DNA from: Basidiobolus meristosporus CBS 931.73
Lineage: Eukaryota > Basidiobolomycota > Basidiobolomycetes > Basidiobolales > Basidiobolaceae
Direction of reading: 5' to 3'
Assembly (NCBI GenBank): GCA_002104905.1
Contig: MCFE01000195.1
Span: 62,001-126,000 of the forward strand
DNA length: 64,000 nt
The translations under genes were made by a program, and so were the position numbers. Under the pieces are notes generated by a model that saw only the letters and a list, made by a program, of their open reading frames with translations, was not told where the DNA came from and made no database searches. Positions 22,950-34,947 of the stretch are shown here, one piece after another; position 1 is the stretch's first letter, and every line of letters starts with the position of its first letter.

Positions 22950-24610
22950 GCAGATTAGAATGTAGCACAAGCAACACCTTTGGTTGGATACAAGTAAGTG
23001 GCTGCCATACATCATCACCACCCATATTAGCTACTATATTGCCAGCTTATACCAAAGCATTAATGTAGCCATCAGGTGCAGTAGCCCATAGGATAGTATG
23101 TGAAGGCCCTGGGAAATTACAATATAGTCCAGAATCAGGATGAGTGGATAATATGTGTAGAGCAATCAATATCACAGGCAGAGAAGGCAGTATCTTTGCT
23201 GCAAAGAAGAAACCCAAGTAGCTTGGTGTCACAGTCAAGAGTTGAGCCATTTTGTATGTAACAGCAAGGGAACACAGTCTTTGAAGCACACCAACAGTGG
23301 CCAAAGATAAAGCCCACAGAAAAGCCTATCACAGCATGGTAGGGAGAGATTGTAGATTCTATTACAAAGCCTAAAAATCAAAAGACATTGAAGATCTTTA
23401 AGGCTGTAGAGTGCAATGATCAAGAGTGGGCAAATATCTAAGAAGCCATAAGAAGCCTAGCCTGCCATTACCTTAAGGCTGGCATACCTTGAGACCATCA
23501 GTAATTCAAGGCCAAGCCAGATGTGGTTGACTAGTTCCATGAGTATTATCCTAGATTAAAACAAGCAAACAAATCTTGGGCCAGCATTTTGATGCTAAGA
23601 AAGTGTCTCAAGAAGAGCAGAAACTATCAAAGGCACAAGTACAAGGGTGTAGTGGCTAAAATCCAGTGGCTTTCTCAAGAGCCTGTTACAAGGAGGGCCA
23701 AACATACTAACAAGAATCAAAGATGCATCAGGTAGTGAGAAGAGTGCCAAAAAGGGACAGGTAGGCAAACACAGATGGAATATCATATCATTAATCAAGG
23801 AAAAGGTGTTGTTCCATCAAAGAAGCACTTGTTCATTGAAGTACCTGGCAGTGATAGAAGTCAGCAGATTCCTTAGGAGCCTGACAAAACAAGGGCTTAA
23901 AGCTCAAAACAAGCAGCAAGAAAATGTCAGATTGTCAGTAGAGTGCCAGTAAGGGGCATGCCGGCCAAAGCAAACACATCAGAGCAGTATTTATCAAGGA
24001 GAAAACATAGCTCAATACAAGAAGCACTCAGACACATTAGCTGTGAAAGACCCAGCAGTGATAGAGCAATGGTTGTATAGAGAAAGGTCTGCCCAAGCTA
24101 GGGGTAGGGAAGTATAAGTTAAAAGCTTCTGCTCCTGCCAATTAATGACATTAGCCTGGAACAGGTAAAATCCCAACATAGCCAAGAAGAATTACCAATA
24201 AGACAAAAGCTGTTTTCACAAGAGTTGGAAGTGCCATCAGTTGAGCTATACTCCAGTGAGGTAGATGAGTTTGCAGAGAAAGGCAACTTGTCTACCACAA
24301 CCTCCATGTCCTGCATTGTAAATAGGGTATAGATTGTGCCAACAGACATAGGAACAATATCAAGAATTCAAAAGAGTGTCATAATTACTACAGTGGAATT
24401 TTAGAACATTAATAGGCACACCAAAAGGTGCAGCACTTCTTCAAGAGCAGTGCTCAAGAAAATACACTTGAAGATTGCAAGGATCTATTGCAATGACTGA
24501 CAGATGAGGTTCCAGACCTTGTAGTACCAGCTGAAGACCAGGTTGAATGGGGCCCAATGAATGAACAGTGGTATAAAGCTCTAAAACCCATGAGAAGTTA
24601 TTGTGATGAT
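22950..24610 (+). pseudogene. ORF2 family relic, locus A
   Basis: I do not recognise this protein family. The relic follows the best copy (37029-38202 and 39302-39948) along its length: coiled-coil part near 23100, the block around KPITAWxG and NQKTLKIFKAVECN near 23310-23420, the tandem basic repeats (23660-24110, QEPVTRRAKHTNKNQRCIR-like), the VDEFAEKGNLSTTTSM block (24255-24310) and the C-terminal SAQENTLEDCKDLLQ block (24445-24495). Stops and frameshifts are frequent. Downstream of about 24610 the expected C-terminal part is present but inverted (24611-25030). Confidence 0.6.
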
Positions 24611-25030
24611 TCTTTCAAAAGACTGTTATAAACTTAATATCCTGTGACTAAGAGGTATTGTTCCCTTCAGTACACTGTGCAAAGACTGTCAAAAACTAAA
24701 TTATACCACAATTTTGCAGAAAACTTAGTCAAAATTTCTCATTCCAACAATACCAAAGTGGCTTTTGATTGATTCTCTGCCAATTCTCTCACTTTCTGAT
24801 CCTGGTGACTCTATCACCTCCTATATTTGCATGCATTCATTGGCTATTGCCTCTTTTATACACTCTTTGTTTCCTGACTTAGTTGTTTCTCTTACTTTTG
24901 ATGCATACATATGGAGATATTGCTGTTGAAGCTCGAGTTGTACCTCAATTGCCAATTGTACTAGCCTATACAAGTCCCCAATCTGACACTCTACAACACT
25001 ATCTGGCGCTCTAATTTCTATCATTATGCC
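24611..25030 (-). pseudogene. Inverted C-terminal fragment of the ORF2 family
   Basis: On the minus strand this encodes a 67-codon open piece (24821-25024) with GDLYRLVQLAIE followed by KVRETTKSGNKECIKEAIAN. The GDLYRL part matches the end of the 39302-39948 copy (GYRDLYRLIQLALRYI), and the later part matches 53417-53790, which lies downstream of the ORF2 copy there. So it belongs after the locus A copy but is turned round, marking an inversion breakpoint near 24610. Confidence 0.55.
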
Positions 25031-25560
25031 AGTGGTAGGACACAGTTACTGGTATTTCTATGCAATCTTACTTATCTTGCTCACAATAGTGCATTTCTTG
25101 CTTTTTTACTCTGTATAATGCTCCTGACACATTTGTCTCAGTGGATAGCTTCTTATATGAGTATACTGTACATCAATAAGTATCATATATATTTTACATG
25201 TTCTGCTGTGTTGTTCCATATATGATTTTCCTCTGAATTTATCTGTCAATATGCTGGATCTCTTTAGATATCCAAATGTATGCTCCACTCTCACTCTGAA
25301 ATGATTAAGTATCTTGTTGTTGAGCTTCAGCTTCTTGCTTAGTACTCCATTCCTTGGCTTCTTATAAGCTTTGATACATGCTGATCTCTGACAATCCTTT
25401 CCTATATAAGCTAAGTCTGTCATACACTTCTCCCCTCCACAGAATTCTGGATGATTCTCTACCAATTGTGCTTTGTCATTTTGGTCCACAGTACTTGGTG
25501 TAGATCTCCTCTAATGTGTCAAACAGACACTCAGTGTTAGTGATGACATTGCTGAGAACC
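25031..25560 (-). pseudogene. PIF/Harbinger-type transposase relic (DDE_Tnp_4)
   Basis: The open piece 25106-25489 (127 codons) resembles the C-terminal catalytic half of fungal Harbinger transposases. LAYIGKDCQRSACIKAYKKP corresponds to the second catalytic Asp region (here TDLAYIG), and NHFRVRVEHTFGYLKR contains the catalytic Glu. The ending KIYMILIDVQYTHIRSYPLR fits the family C-terminus. The first Asp and the N-terminal helix-turn-helix are missing, and no partner Myb-like gene is seen. The family normally encodes about 350-450 residues, so this is a truncated fragment. Confidence 0.72.
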
Positions 25561-26087
25561 ATTCAGATGAGTGAGTCATATCAAAACTGGTATCTGATTG
25601 GGCAGAGGTGATATGAATTGATTTGGTGCACTCAGCTTAGTTTATCTGATTTTCCATTCATTATAATTAAATTTCATTCATTTGCCATTTATGCCATCAT
25701 TATGACACGTGTATCATCCCTAAACAATGGCTTGGTGACGGTGTTGATGAATTACTCACAGGTCTATGATCAAATTGGAAATCTGCAATTGATGTGATGT
25801 GATTCATGTCAATACAATCTTAGACGCTTCATCCATAATATATGGAAAATTCAACAAACACTTTAATATTAATATATATATCATATAAGACCAGGTTGAT
25901 GCCAGTATACCACTGTGAAAGTATCCAAATCTATAACTATGGTCCCTATACCATGCATCAACTCATCTCTAATACAGCACAGACAAAACCCATCCACTAG
26001 CTCACAAGCATGGTCCAAACCAGTAAAGTAATATTGGATCTGTTTGAGCACTTGCCAAATGTGTTTAGCATGGCCCAAGTGTCAATG
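25561..26087. other. Unassigned AT-rich spacer
   Basis: No coding signal and no match that I can see elsewhere in the window. A minus-strand open frame at 25881-26078 has no recognisable motif and I do not support it as a gene. Confidence 0.35.
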
Positions 26088-26384
26088 ATGAGCCTTCATG
26101 CAGATATATGGTCACTACGCATTAATGTAGCAGAATTGGATACCACAGAGAGCCAACAGAGATGGAAGAAACCAAGTAAAAAGCTGTAGCATGAGTTCTA
26201 CATTGAGATGCCAGTAGATGTATATCAAAAGATACATAACCAGACAAGTATTGCAGTCAAGAATGAGCTGAGAGTGAGGAAGTTTGATGAGGAAGGCATG
26301 TGCAAAATATTTGCATGTAACTTGCACAGTATGGGCAAGATGCATCTGTTTGTGCCTCAACTCTGGGAACAACAGAGATCTTGA
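26088..26384 (+). pseudogene. Unrecognised protein-like fragment
   Basis: From ATG 26088 this frame reads through one TAG (near 26190) to a stop at 26384, giving about 98 residues with a natural-looking composition (EMPVDVYQKIHNQTSIAVKN, ELRVRKFDEEGMCKIFACNL, HLFVPQLWEQQ). The conserved-looking mixture of hydrophobic and charged residues suggests a former gene, probably from a transposon. I cannot name the family. Confidence 0.3.
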
Positions 26385-27949
26385 ATTAGCTTTTGCCTTG
26401 AATGACTAATCTACTACATGATATATTAGTAGAGCTGAGTGGCTTCCAAAAGCAATACACACAAGACTCATCAAGGTAACAGTTCCAAAGTATCAGACAG
26501 AGGGCAAGTGAGTACCTTGAGGGGTCAGAAGGCTTACAACAAGAGGAAGAATACAGACCTCAAGCAACTGCCTCTAGATTGTGCCAGCATGCCATGCTGG
26601 ATTCCTTACCATCTTCTGCAATGTTGGCATGCTGGCACATGTCAGTCCAATCTACACAAACTCCCTCACAAGAACACCCTTCATTGAGTCAATGTGTGTG
26701 AGATCAATGTAAGCAATGCAGAACAAAACCACCAGTACTCACCTAACTGCTCATTTAGAAACTAGTCCATTGGAGCAGGCCAAGTCATGTCAGCATGTAA
26801 CATCACATTGAACTCAGTTAAGAGCTATGCCAATGCATCAAGTTGTGTCTGCACATGCTGGCACACCTGAATATCAGCAAGTTACTTCTGATGAGCTCAC
26901 TGACAGTTACCTATAAGAAGTGCCCCCACCTCCAGAGACTTTAGCATAAGAAAAAATTAAAAGAATGCGTCAGCACATGGCACTTCAGGCTGGTTTGGTT
27001 ATGTAGTCTGGAGCAATTCAGCGTAGCCAAGCTCTAGCATTTCACTCATCAACTAAGAGACAAAATACTGACTACAAGTACACAAGTGGCTAAGATGATA
27101 GTCAACAAGGGAGTAGCTCAGGTGTGCAAAGTGAATCACTACCAAATGCCTCAGTAGTAATCCATGTGAGAGTAAATTCTAGGAGAATACAATGTGATTG
27201 CATTGAACTATTACCATTTATAAAGATCTAGATAACACATCTTTTTTTGCAATCCAGATTGTGCCATCCCAAATCAGTGATTACTAGATTTTTGTTATAA
27301 GTAATATCAAGGTCACCTTACATTTGCCACAGAGCCCCTATAATAAACACCCTGCAGATGTATATATAGTCTATAACACCAGTGCAGCTACTTGTTCTGA
27401 CTTGCACCTACACAATTGGTAGAATGCTTGCTATGACACCTTGTCAGATCACTAAGATCAAGGATTCACTTGCTTAATGGGGACAATAACTTTTTGGTGG
27501 CAATCATGTTACTTGTGTACTGGTCAATGAGCCATTTGGGGGTAAAGAGCTTCAGGATACTTTTTTACCAATCAGCCATTAACATACCATCCAAATGGAG
27601 TGATGGTAACCAAAATGGTGAGTATCAGTGAAATTTATACAGTGATAGGCATTTATTTTGATTTACATTAAAAAAATGTATTCAAATACTGATTTTTACC
27701 TAGCACAATAGGGGTATCCAGTTGCACATGTTATGCTAACATTACAAGTGGGTGTCATCATCTGTGCCAACCTCATTGTATCAGATTGTGCCATAGCATG
27801 CAAGATTGTCCCACATAGTGCAAAATTGTCTCACAGCAATCCTGCCTACTGGTAGCTACAATACCGCACCTGATCATTCTTCACAACTGCGGATTGCACC
27901 ACACACCTTGGCATGGAACAAAGGAACAAGTCTAATTAGTATGTCTCCT
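26385..27949. other. Unassigned stretch between Harbinger relic and locus B
   Basis: I see no convincing gene. It contains an inverted repeat of 15-bp arms (26580-26594 and 26625-26639, TGTGCCAGCATGCCA) with a 30-bp loop. There is also a TATA-like ATGTATATATAG near 27360. The rest is AT-rich with many stops in all frames. Confidence 0.35.
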
Positions 27950-29830
27950 ACTACACTCTGTTTCCATGACTTTGGCAGGAACCCTACGGCTTTATGCCAC
28001 TGTGCATTCACCAGTTCTCGTACATCCTAGTCTTCAGCCAGCACTAAAAGGTCCAGAACTGCATCTGCCAGTCATTGCAACAAATCCTTGTAATATTAAA
28101 GTGCATTTTCTTGATTACTGCTGTAGAAGAAGTATTGACACCTCTTGGTATATCTATTGATGTCCCAAAATTCCACTGAAGGCAATGTGATAATCCTTTG
28201 AGTTCTTGACATCAATACTTAGTCTATTGGTGGGATCTCCACTGTGCCAACAATGGAGGAAATGGAGGCTGTTGAAGATAAATTGCCATCCTCTGCATAC
28301 TCCTCTACCTCACTGGGGTGTGGCCCAACTGCCTGCACTTCCTACTCTTGTGACAGCAGCTGTTTTCTTTTTGGTACTCAATGGCTATGATAAAATTCAA
28401 CTTGCTCTGGGCTTAAGGCGTTAGTTAGCAAGAACTACTCCTTCTTTCTCATGCTTCCCTGTCTCTGGCTTGGATAGACTTTTTCCCTTTGCATTTTGCT
28501 TATCAGCACCAGGTCTCTCACTACTATTTTATCTGAGTGCTTTTGTAATGAACTATATCTTATCCTTGATAAATGTTGTTCTGATGCATTTTTTTTGGCC
28601 AGCTTGTCCCTTGCAGGCACTCTGTGGTCAATCTGACACTTTGTTCATGCTTATTTAGAGCTCTCAGCCCATGCTGTGATAGGCTCCTGAGGTAGCAACA
28701 GGCTTTATCACTGCCAGGTCCTTCAGTGCTGTATTGACTGTGTGCTTCTTGAGAGGAAGTACACTTCTCCCTTAGTAAATGTTGTGCTGGTGTATCTGTG
28801 TCTGCCTGCTTTCCTTGTATTAGCACCCCCTAGCTACCTGATGTCTCTTTGCTGCTTGTTTGAAGCTTTTGGCCCTAATTGTTGCTAGCTCTGGAGGAAG
28901 CTGCTGGTTTTTGGCCAATGCACCCTTGTTCTTCTGCCTTTAGTAGTTTCTGCTATCCTTGAGATACTCTCAAAGCATACCTATGCTGGCCCAAAATCAA
29001 TTTGCTAGTTTGCATCCAGGATAATGCTCATTAAAGAAGTCAAGCAAATTCTGCTTGGCCTTTAGTTCCTGATGGTCCTATGGTATGCAAGCCTTAGATG
29101 TTGGCATGTTAGACTTCTAACAGCTTCTTGAATATTCAGTCCAGTCCTCCTCATTGCACTCAACAACTTCACAGATCTTCAATGCCATTTGATTTTTAGG
29201 CTTTGGTATAAGCCCTACATAATCTCTGCCTCATGCTGTAATTGGGTTTTCTGTGAATCTCATTGTTGCACACTGTTGTTGTGCCTCAAAGACTTTACAT
29301 TGTTCCCCTGCTATTGCATCAAGATATGGCTGAGCTCTTGGCTGTGACACTAAGCTACTTGAACTCCTTCTTTGCAGCAAAGATATTGCTTTCTTAAGCT
29401 GGGATATTGACTGCTCTACACTTATTATCTGTACACACTGTCTTAGGACTATTTCATGATTTCCCTGGATTATTTCATCTATCCTATCAGCCACTGCACC
29501 TGGTTGCCTATTAATGCTTTGGTATAAGCTGGCAACATACTTGTTGATACTGGTGGTGGTGATTTTATGATAGCCACATGGTGGTCTTCAACTGAAGATA
29601 CTACCTTTGATACATACTCTTCTGCCTCAGCATTATGGTCAGCTTGCAGCTCCACAAAAATTCCAAATTGCCCACTTGACCAAGAGCCTGAGGAGGTTGC
29701 ATCATTACCTTCATTGGGTGCACTGTCAAGAGGGTCTTATTTGGTTGTATCCACTCATCTGGCACTGAACGTCAAAGTAAGCTGTTGTTCAAGTGCTCTA
29801 CTGCTGCTATCAGTGGTGAGGTTTAGCTGA
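27950..29830 (-). pseudogene. ORF2 family relic, locus B
   Basis: A reversed, heavily broken copy of the family. On the minus strand: coiled-coil part RIDEIIQGNHEIVLRQ with SISQLKKAISLLQRRSSSS (29231-29494), the NQ-rich middle block near 29200-29050, the basic repeats (28435-28826: TPAQHLLREKCTSSQE, then KMQREKVYPSQRQG), the SSVEEYAEDGNLSSTASI-like block near 28290, and the C-terminal block (27960-28110). Individual open pieces reach only 60-90 codons. It lies head-to-head with a transposase N-terminal relic at 30230-31131. Confidence 0.62.
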
Positions 29831-30024
29831 GAGCAAAACAACTTTGTGTTATTTTTTGGTGGCAAATATATGGAAGTGTGTCAAGCCACAAGGGTAATAG
29901 TGTAACATCTGTTCTTCTGCTGCTGTCAGTGGTGGAGTTGGGTTGGGAACCAGACAACTTTGCCTTATTTCTTGGTGGCATATATATGGAAGTGAGTAAA
30001 ACTAAAGGGCAAATAGTGTTACAT
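29797..30024. repeat. Tandem duplication, 2 x about 115 bp, upstream of ORF2 copy B
   Basis: Two diverged direct copies, 29797-29912 and 29913-30024, share TGCTGCTxTCAGTGGTG, ACAACTTTG and a TATA-like ATATATGGAAGTG. They cover the 5' edge of ORF2 copy B and part of the divergent spacer. Confidence 0.6.
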
Positions 30025-30229
30025 ATATGTGGGTATATGGTGCCACAACTTTATTGAGAATGCTTACCATGGTGGGTAATCATTGAATCTTACACTCAAG
30101 TAGGTGCAATGTCTCATATACAAGACTGTCTTAAATTCACATGAGTATTAGCCAAAAAGTGATATAATAGTGTTACATTGTTGAAGGTCAAACTGTTTAC
30201 CCTGTGGACAACACTTCTTTGATTCAATG

Positions 30230-31131
30230 CCATAAAAGTAGAGAAAAAAACCATGTGGCTATTGTAGCAAGCCTCTCAGTCATAAAGCATAAAGACACAA
30301 TAGGAGGTATTACAAGGATCACAGCCAGTGCTTTGCCACACAAGTCATATTTGACAAGTCATCAGTCACTACTGTGCCAACATTATCTGACCAGTCAGTT
30401 GATACTTCTATATGGGCACCTGACCATTGTGGAAGGGTAAAAATACCTCCCACAGACAAGTTTATACAGATAGCTGTTATGATGCACTTATCCGTATTTT
30501 ATCTTGTCAGTATTATCCCTTTCTTCTTTTGGCCATATTATCAGTATTTTCCCCATATGATATTTACCCTGATTAGTTATTAGCATTAGTTATCCCAGAT
30601 GTTATTCAGCTTTGCAATCAGTCTATGTATCTACATTAGGCAAATACCCGCATCAATATACATAAGAAATGACCTAAGTTTGTGTTACCATCTAAGCTAG
30701 AGAAGTAGAAGCTTTTACCATAGTGACATATTGACAAAGACACCAGCAGCTTAGACCCAGAGGTTATTGCACCCATCAGACATCTTACACACCTTGAGTA
30801 GTGTAACTTCTCCCAAGAGTACCTCTACACCACCATATTGTCATTGTAACCTTGTACAGATTGAGTCAGGTGTGTATGTGATGCCTTTAGGCTCACCTCA
30901 GCCTTCTCTATATGGCATGCAGAATGATAGCTCTGACAAAGAAGTCTTATTGAAGGACTGTGAGCCTATCCCCCCTAACAACAATACCATGCATGAGCCC
31001 AGTCAAATCTCAATAAGCTATGAGAGAGCACCCATTGCAACAAATGCCAAGGATACATTATGGAGCCAAATGAGCCCAGTAATTCATCCACTGGTGAATG
31101 ATGTAATGCTGTGGCTAGAGAAGTGGCATGT
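30230..31131 (+). pseudogene. TNP2/Plavaka-type transposase relic, N-terminal part, locus B
   Basis: The open piece 30767-31162 (its last residues run into an LTR) ends with VIHPLVNDVMLWLEKWHVSV. This matches the start of the locus A relic (MNDVKLWLERWYVS, reading from 22012 on the opposite strand). Upstream sequence also matches locus A inverted. The gene is cut at 31134 by the gypsy copy inserted there; the catalytic part is not found on the other side, where a rearranged junction follows. Confidence 0.6.
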
Positions 31132-31134
31132 TTC

Positions 31135-31503
31135 TGTTATGATCTGCCACTTGTATATTTAAGTTAGATCAGTTGTTAGTCAAATCAATTAGTTATAGGT
31201 TTAAGTTATCAGTATATCAGTATTATCTATCAAATCAGTAGCATTAGTCTGCAAATGAATCAGCAGATCCTTATTAGACAGAAATAGATATAATAGGTAG
31301 GATCTTATTGGGTGATAATGATGCAATCAAATGAGTCATCAGCCACAGCCTACATTGGGAAGTACAATTAGTCAGCAATTGATCTGGCAAAATGTATATA
31401 AGGAGCTGCTGGAATCTCAATAAAGATCAGTTCAAGTTTTAGTAAATACAATACTAGCTAGACTCCCTAGTCCTCTACAACTCTTATACCAAGACTTGTA
31501 TCA
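31135..31503 (+). repeat. 5' LTR of the old gypsy copy
   Basis: About 369 bp from TGTTATGATCTGCC to GACTTGTATCA (intact copies end CTTGTAACA). It contains ATGTATATAAGG and CAATAAAGATC. Confidence 0.85.
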
Positions 31504-31504
31504 T

Positions 31505-31521
31505 TGGTAGCAGCAATAATC
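31505..31521 (+). promoter_or_regulatory. Decayed primer binding site
   Basis: TGGTAGCAGCAATAATC, against TGGTAGCAGCGATAACC in the intact copies. One of the two changes is a CpG to CpA. Confidence 0.65.
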
Positions 31522-31561
31522 AGAAACATCCCCCCTGAAGAAAGAAGAAGCCTCCCTCAAG

Positions 31562-34500
31562 ATGTCCAAAAATCAAGAATAGAAGAATGCTATGCAACAA
31601 GTCCTGGCTCAGCAGCAACAGTTACTCCAGACCCTTAGCCAGCAGCAACAAGGAATGACTACCATGGCCCAAAGCCAGCAAAACCCTGTCAAGAGCAACT
31701 TTAGTGTGAAGGTCAACTGGTACCATGGCAGAGTCAATGAGAATGTGGGAACTTGGCTCTTCCAGATTGAAGAAGCTTTCAAGGCTAAGGGAATTGCTCC
31801 AGAAAGCAAGTTACATTATGCAGCCTCTTACCTGGCAAACACAGCTTTACAGTGGTACCACAACAAGATCAGGTCAGCCACCATGATGGGATGCTCTACT
31901 ATTTCTACCTGGGATGAGTTTGTGTTGGAAATTCTGGATGTCTTTGAGCCCCCACACCAGCAGACACTACTAAGAAGAGAGTTGAAGACACTCAGGCAGA
32001 AAGGAATGGTCCAAGAGTACATCTATGAATATAGATGTCTACTTGGGCAAATTGAAAGAATGGACCCTCTGGATCAAGTTGAATACTTTATTGATGGGTT
32101 GAAAAAAAGAACTTGTAATGAAGTGAATTATCAAAGACCTCATACTATTGAAGAAGCCATCAAGATTGCCATTGACTATGACTCAGCTATGTTTGGAGCT
32201 GGGAAGCCCACAATGACTAATCACAGAGGCTACAATCACTATGAATGAAGACAATTAGAAGCAGTGCCAATGGAAATAGATGCTATGCAGAAGGATCCTA
32301 CCTCAGACAAATGTAAGAAGAAAGGACTTTGCTTCAATTGCCACCAGCAGGGACATATTGCAAAGTACTGCCCTCAGAGAAGAAATGGACACCAGCCATC
32401 AAGAACCTTTAACCATATTGAAGACATGGAGCATAGTAACATGGAGGATGAACTTCAAGAAGACTCAGAACTCACCTTCCATATGACTGAAGAATTCCTA
32501 TCCCAGATGACCACAAACTCAGGAAAGCTATTATACTTGAATGGAGTAATCAATGGAGCACCTGCCATGATCATGATTGACTCAGGAGCATTGCATGAGT
32601 ACATGTCAGAGCAACTCAATTTGAAAGCTGGAATCAACTCAGAACCCACCAAATCAACTTCAGTCTCAACAGCTGATGGGAACTCTCACATAATCAACCG
32701 TATTACTCAGCCAGTAAGGATGAAGATCAATGACTATGAAGAAAATCTACAGGCCTATATATTTGGGAACTGCAAGTTTGACCTTGTACTTGGGAAAACC
32801 AGGCTATTTTATTGTAATCCATCAATCAACTGGACAATCATGCTACTCAGATCCAGAAGCACAACAAGACCTATGAGCTATTACCTGCCAGACTGGATTT
32901 TAACTTGGTCAATTCCAGTGTGTGTGAAACAAGTGAACTGAGCAAGGCACAGTTCTGTAGGGCACTAAGAAAAGGCACCCAGATGTTCCTGATGGCAGTA
33001 TTACAGGAGAATTCCTCTACTCCAGTACCCCAGAAGGTCCAGACTCTTTTGAAAGAATATTCAGACGTATTTCCAGAAGAGCTTGCAAGCCTACCACTAG
33101 TCAGAGACATGGATCATGCCATTGAAGCAGGAGATAGCCCTCCAGTGAGTAATACACCTTACAGAATGAGTCCATTGGAGTTGGAAGAGATGAAGAGACA
33201 AATAGTTCAGTTACTGGAGCAAGGATAAATCCAACCCAGCAAGTCACCTTGGGGAGCACCAGTACTTTTGGTGAAGAAGAAGGATGGAACACTTAGCATG
33301 TACATTGACTACAGAGCCCTAAACTCAGTTACTGTGAAGAATAAATACCCCATACCTTGGATTGATGCGCTCTTGGACCAACTCAATGGAGCCACTATTT
33401 TCAACAAGATTGACCTCATGTCAGGATACAACCAAATCAGGGTGAAGCCTGAAGACATCCCTAAGACAGCATTCAGAACCAGATATGGACATTACAAGTA
33501 CTTAGTCATGAGTTTTGGCCTCACCAATGCCCCTGCAACATTCATGACCTTGATGCAGACTGTCTTCCAGGAGTACTTAGACAAGTTTGTCATAATCTGC
33601 CTAGAAGATATGTTGATATACAGCAAGACAGAAGAGGATCACTTGGTGCACACTGAAAAGGTCTTGAAGAAGCTAAGAGAGAACAAGCTTTATGGCAAGT
33701 TACCTAAGTGTGAATTCTTCAAGGAACATGTTGAATATCTGGGACACAGCGTGACTAGCACAGGAGTAACCTTAGACCCAAAGAAGGTTGAAGTTATCAA
33801 GAATCTGAAGCAGCCCCATAGCATATCAGAGCTCATATCATTCCTTGGAATGGTTTACTATTATTGGAGATTTGTCAAGTCCTTTGCAAGTATTGCAGCC
33901 CCTTTAACTGATATCCTCAAGAAAGACAATACCTACAAGTGGGACATAGCTTGTGAAACTGCCTTCCAGACACTCAAGAATGAACTTGCTAAGCTGCCAA
34001 GCTTAAGAATACCTGACTTCAGACAAGAGTTTACTCTGTGCACAGATGCTTCAGATTACTCAATTGGTGGAGTGTTGAGCCACAAATACAAGGGAAAGGA
34101 CTACCCCATTGCCATTGAATCCAAGAAACTGAACTCAGCAGAACAAAACTATCCAGTGCATGAGAAGAAGATGCTTGCTATAATACACTGTTTGAAGACA
34201 TGGAGATGCTATATTGAAGGAGTCAAATGCACTGTAAAGACTGATCATGCCTCCCTCAAGTATATATTTACTCAGAAGGTACTCTCTAGAAGAATGACAA
34301 GATGGAGTGAATACATTCAGCAATTTGATTTGGAGAGAGTTGTCTACTGCCCTGGAAAAAACAACACAGGATGAAATACTCTACTGTGAATTGTTGATGG
34401 AAGCCCTATTGCCTATTGCCCGTATGTTTCTTGCCTGGATTTAATACATAAGCTAGACAATGGATATAAACATCTTGGAATTGAAGGAACCTATAGCCTT

Positions 34501-34946
34501 GTGAAAGCCAGAGCATGGTGGCCAAGAATGAAACATGACATTGAGAAGCTAGTGAAATCATGCCCAAATTGCCAAATCAACCAAGGCCAACCACAGAGAA
34601 TTGCTGAACTCTTTCCCTTGGAGCCTGTTAGACCATTTGAAAGATGTGGAATTGACTTTATTGGAAGACTGCCAACTACCAGGAAATGCAACCATTGGAT
34701 CCTAGTAGCAATTGACTATGCCACTAAATGGCCAGTGGCTAAAGCTGTACTTATAGCCAGTGAACAAGAGGTTGCAAGTTTCATCTACCATGAGATCCTT
34801 ATGAAGTTTGGATGCCCAGTAGAGATTCTATCCAATAGAGGTGCAAACTTTATGGCAAAGACATTGGAAGCTTACCTGGAAATGCAGCAGATCAAGCACA
34901 TGAAAACCATGGCATATCACTCCAGAACTAATAGAGTCACTGAACG
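31562..34946 (+). pseudogene. Gag-Pol relic of the old gypsy copy
   Basis: Collinear with the intact 1377-residue protein to about the third catalytic residue of integrase. The Gag part is open from 31592 to 32248 after an early TAG. The zinc knuckle [14 protein letters not shown] is retained; protease is DSGAL instead of DSGAS. The RT active site is CLED where the intact copy has YLDD. Stops occur near 32246, 33226 and 34372; a frameshift lies at about 32870-32905. About 60 residues around the end of RNase H and the start of integrase are deleted. Integrase ends at NRVTERC, where the gene is cut by an LTR of another family. Confidence 0.92.
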
Positions 34947-34947
34947 G

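Larger units (their letters stand above)
31135..34947 (+). mobile_element. Old gypsy copy, same family as 14463-19400, 3' truncated
   Basis: Orientation is plus. It comprises the 5' LTR 31135-31503, PBS, and gag-pol to the middle of integrase, where a different LTR (34948) begins. There is no 3' LTR. Many differences from the intact copies are CpG losses. Part of the RNase H/integrase junction, about 190 bp, is deleted at about 34371. Confidence 0.9.

Noticed and set aside
27240-27700. Retroelement protease-like stretch (VYNTSAATCSDLHLHNW)
   Set aside because: The resemblance to a DTGA/DSGA motif is too weak, and the frame breaks at once on both sides.
31135-34947. Repeat-induced point mutation (CpA-directed)
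   Set aside because: The clearest changes are at CpG on both strands, which fits methylation-linked deamination better; a context count would decide.
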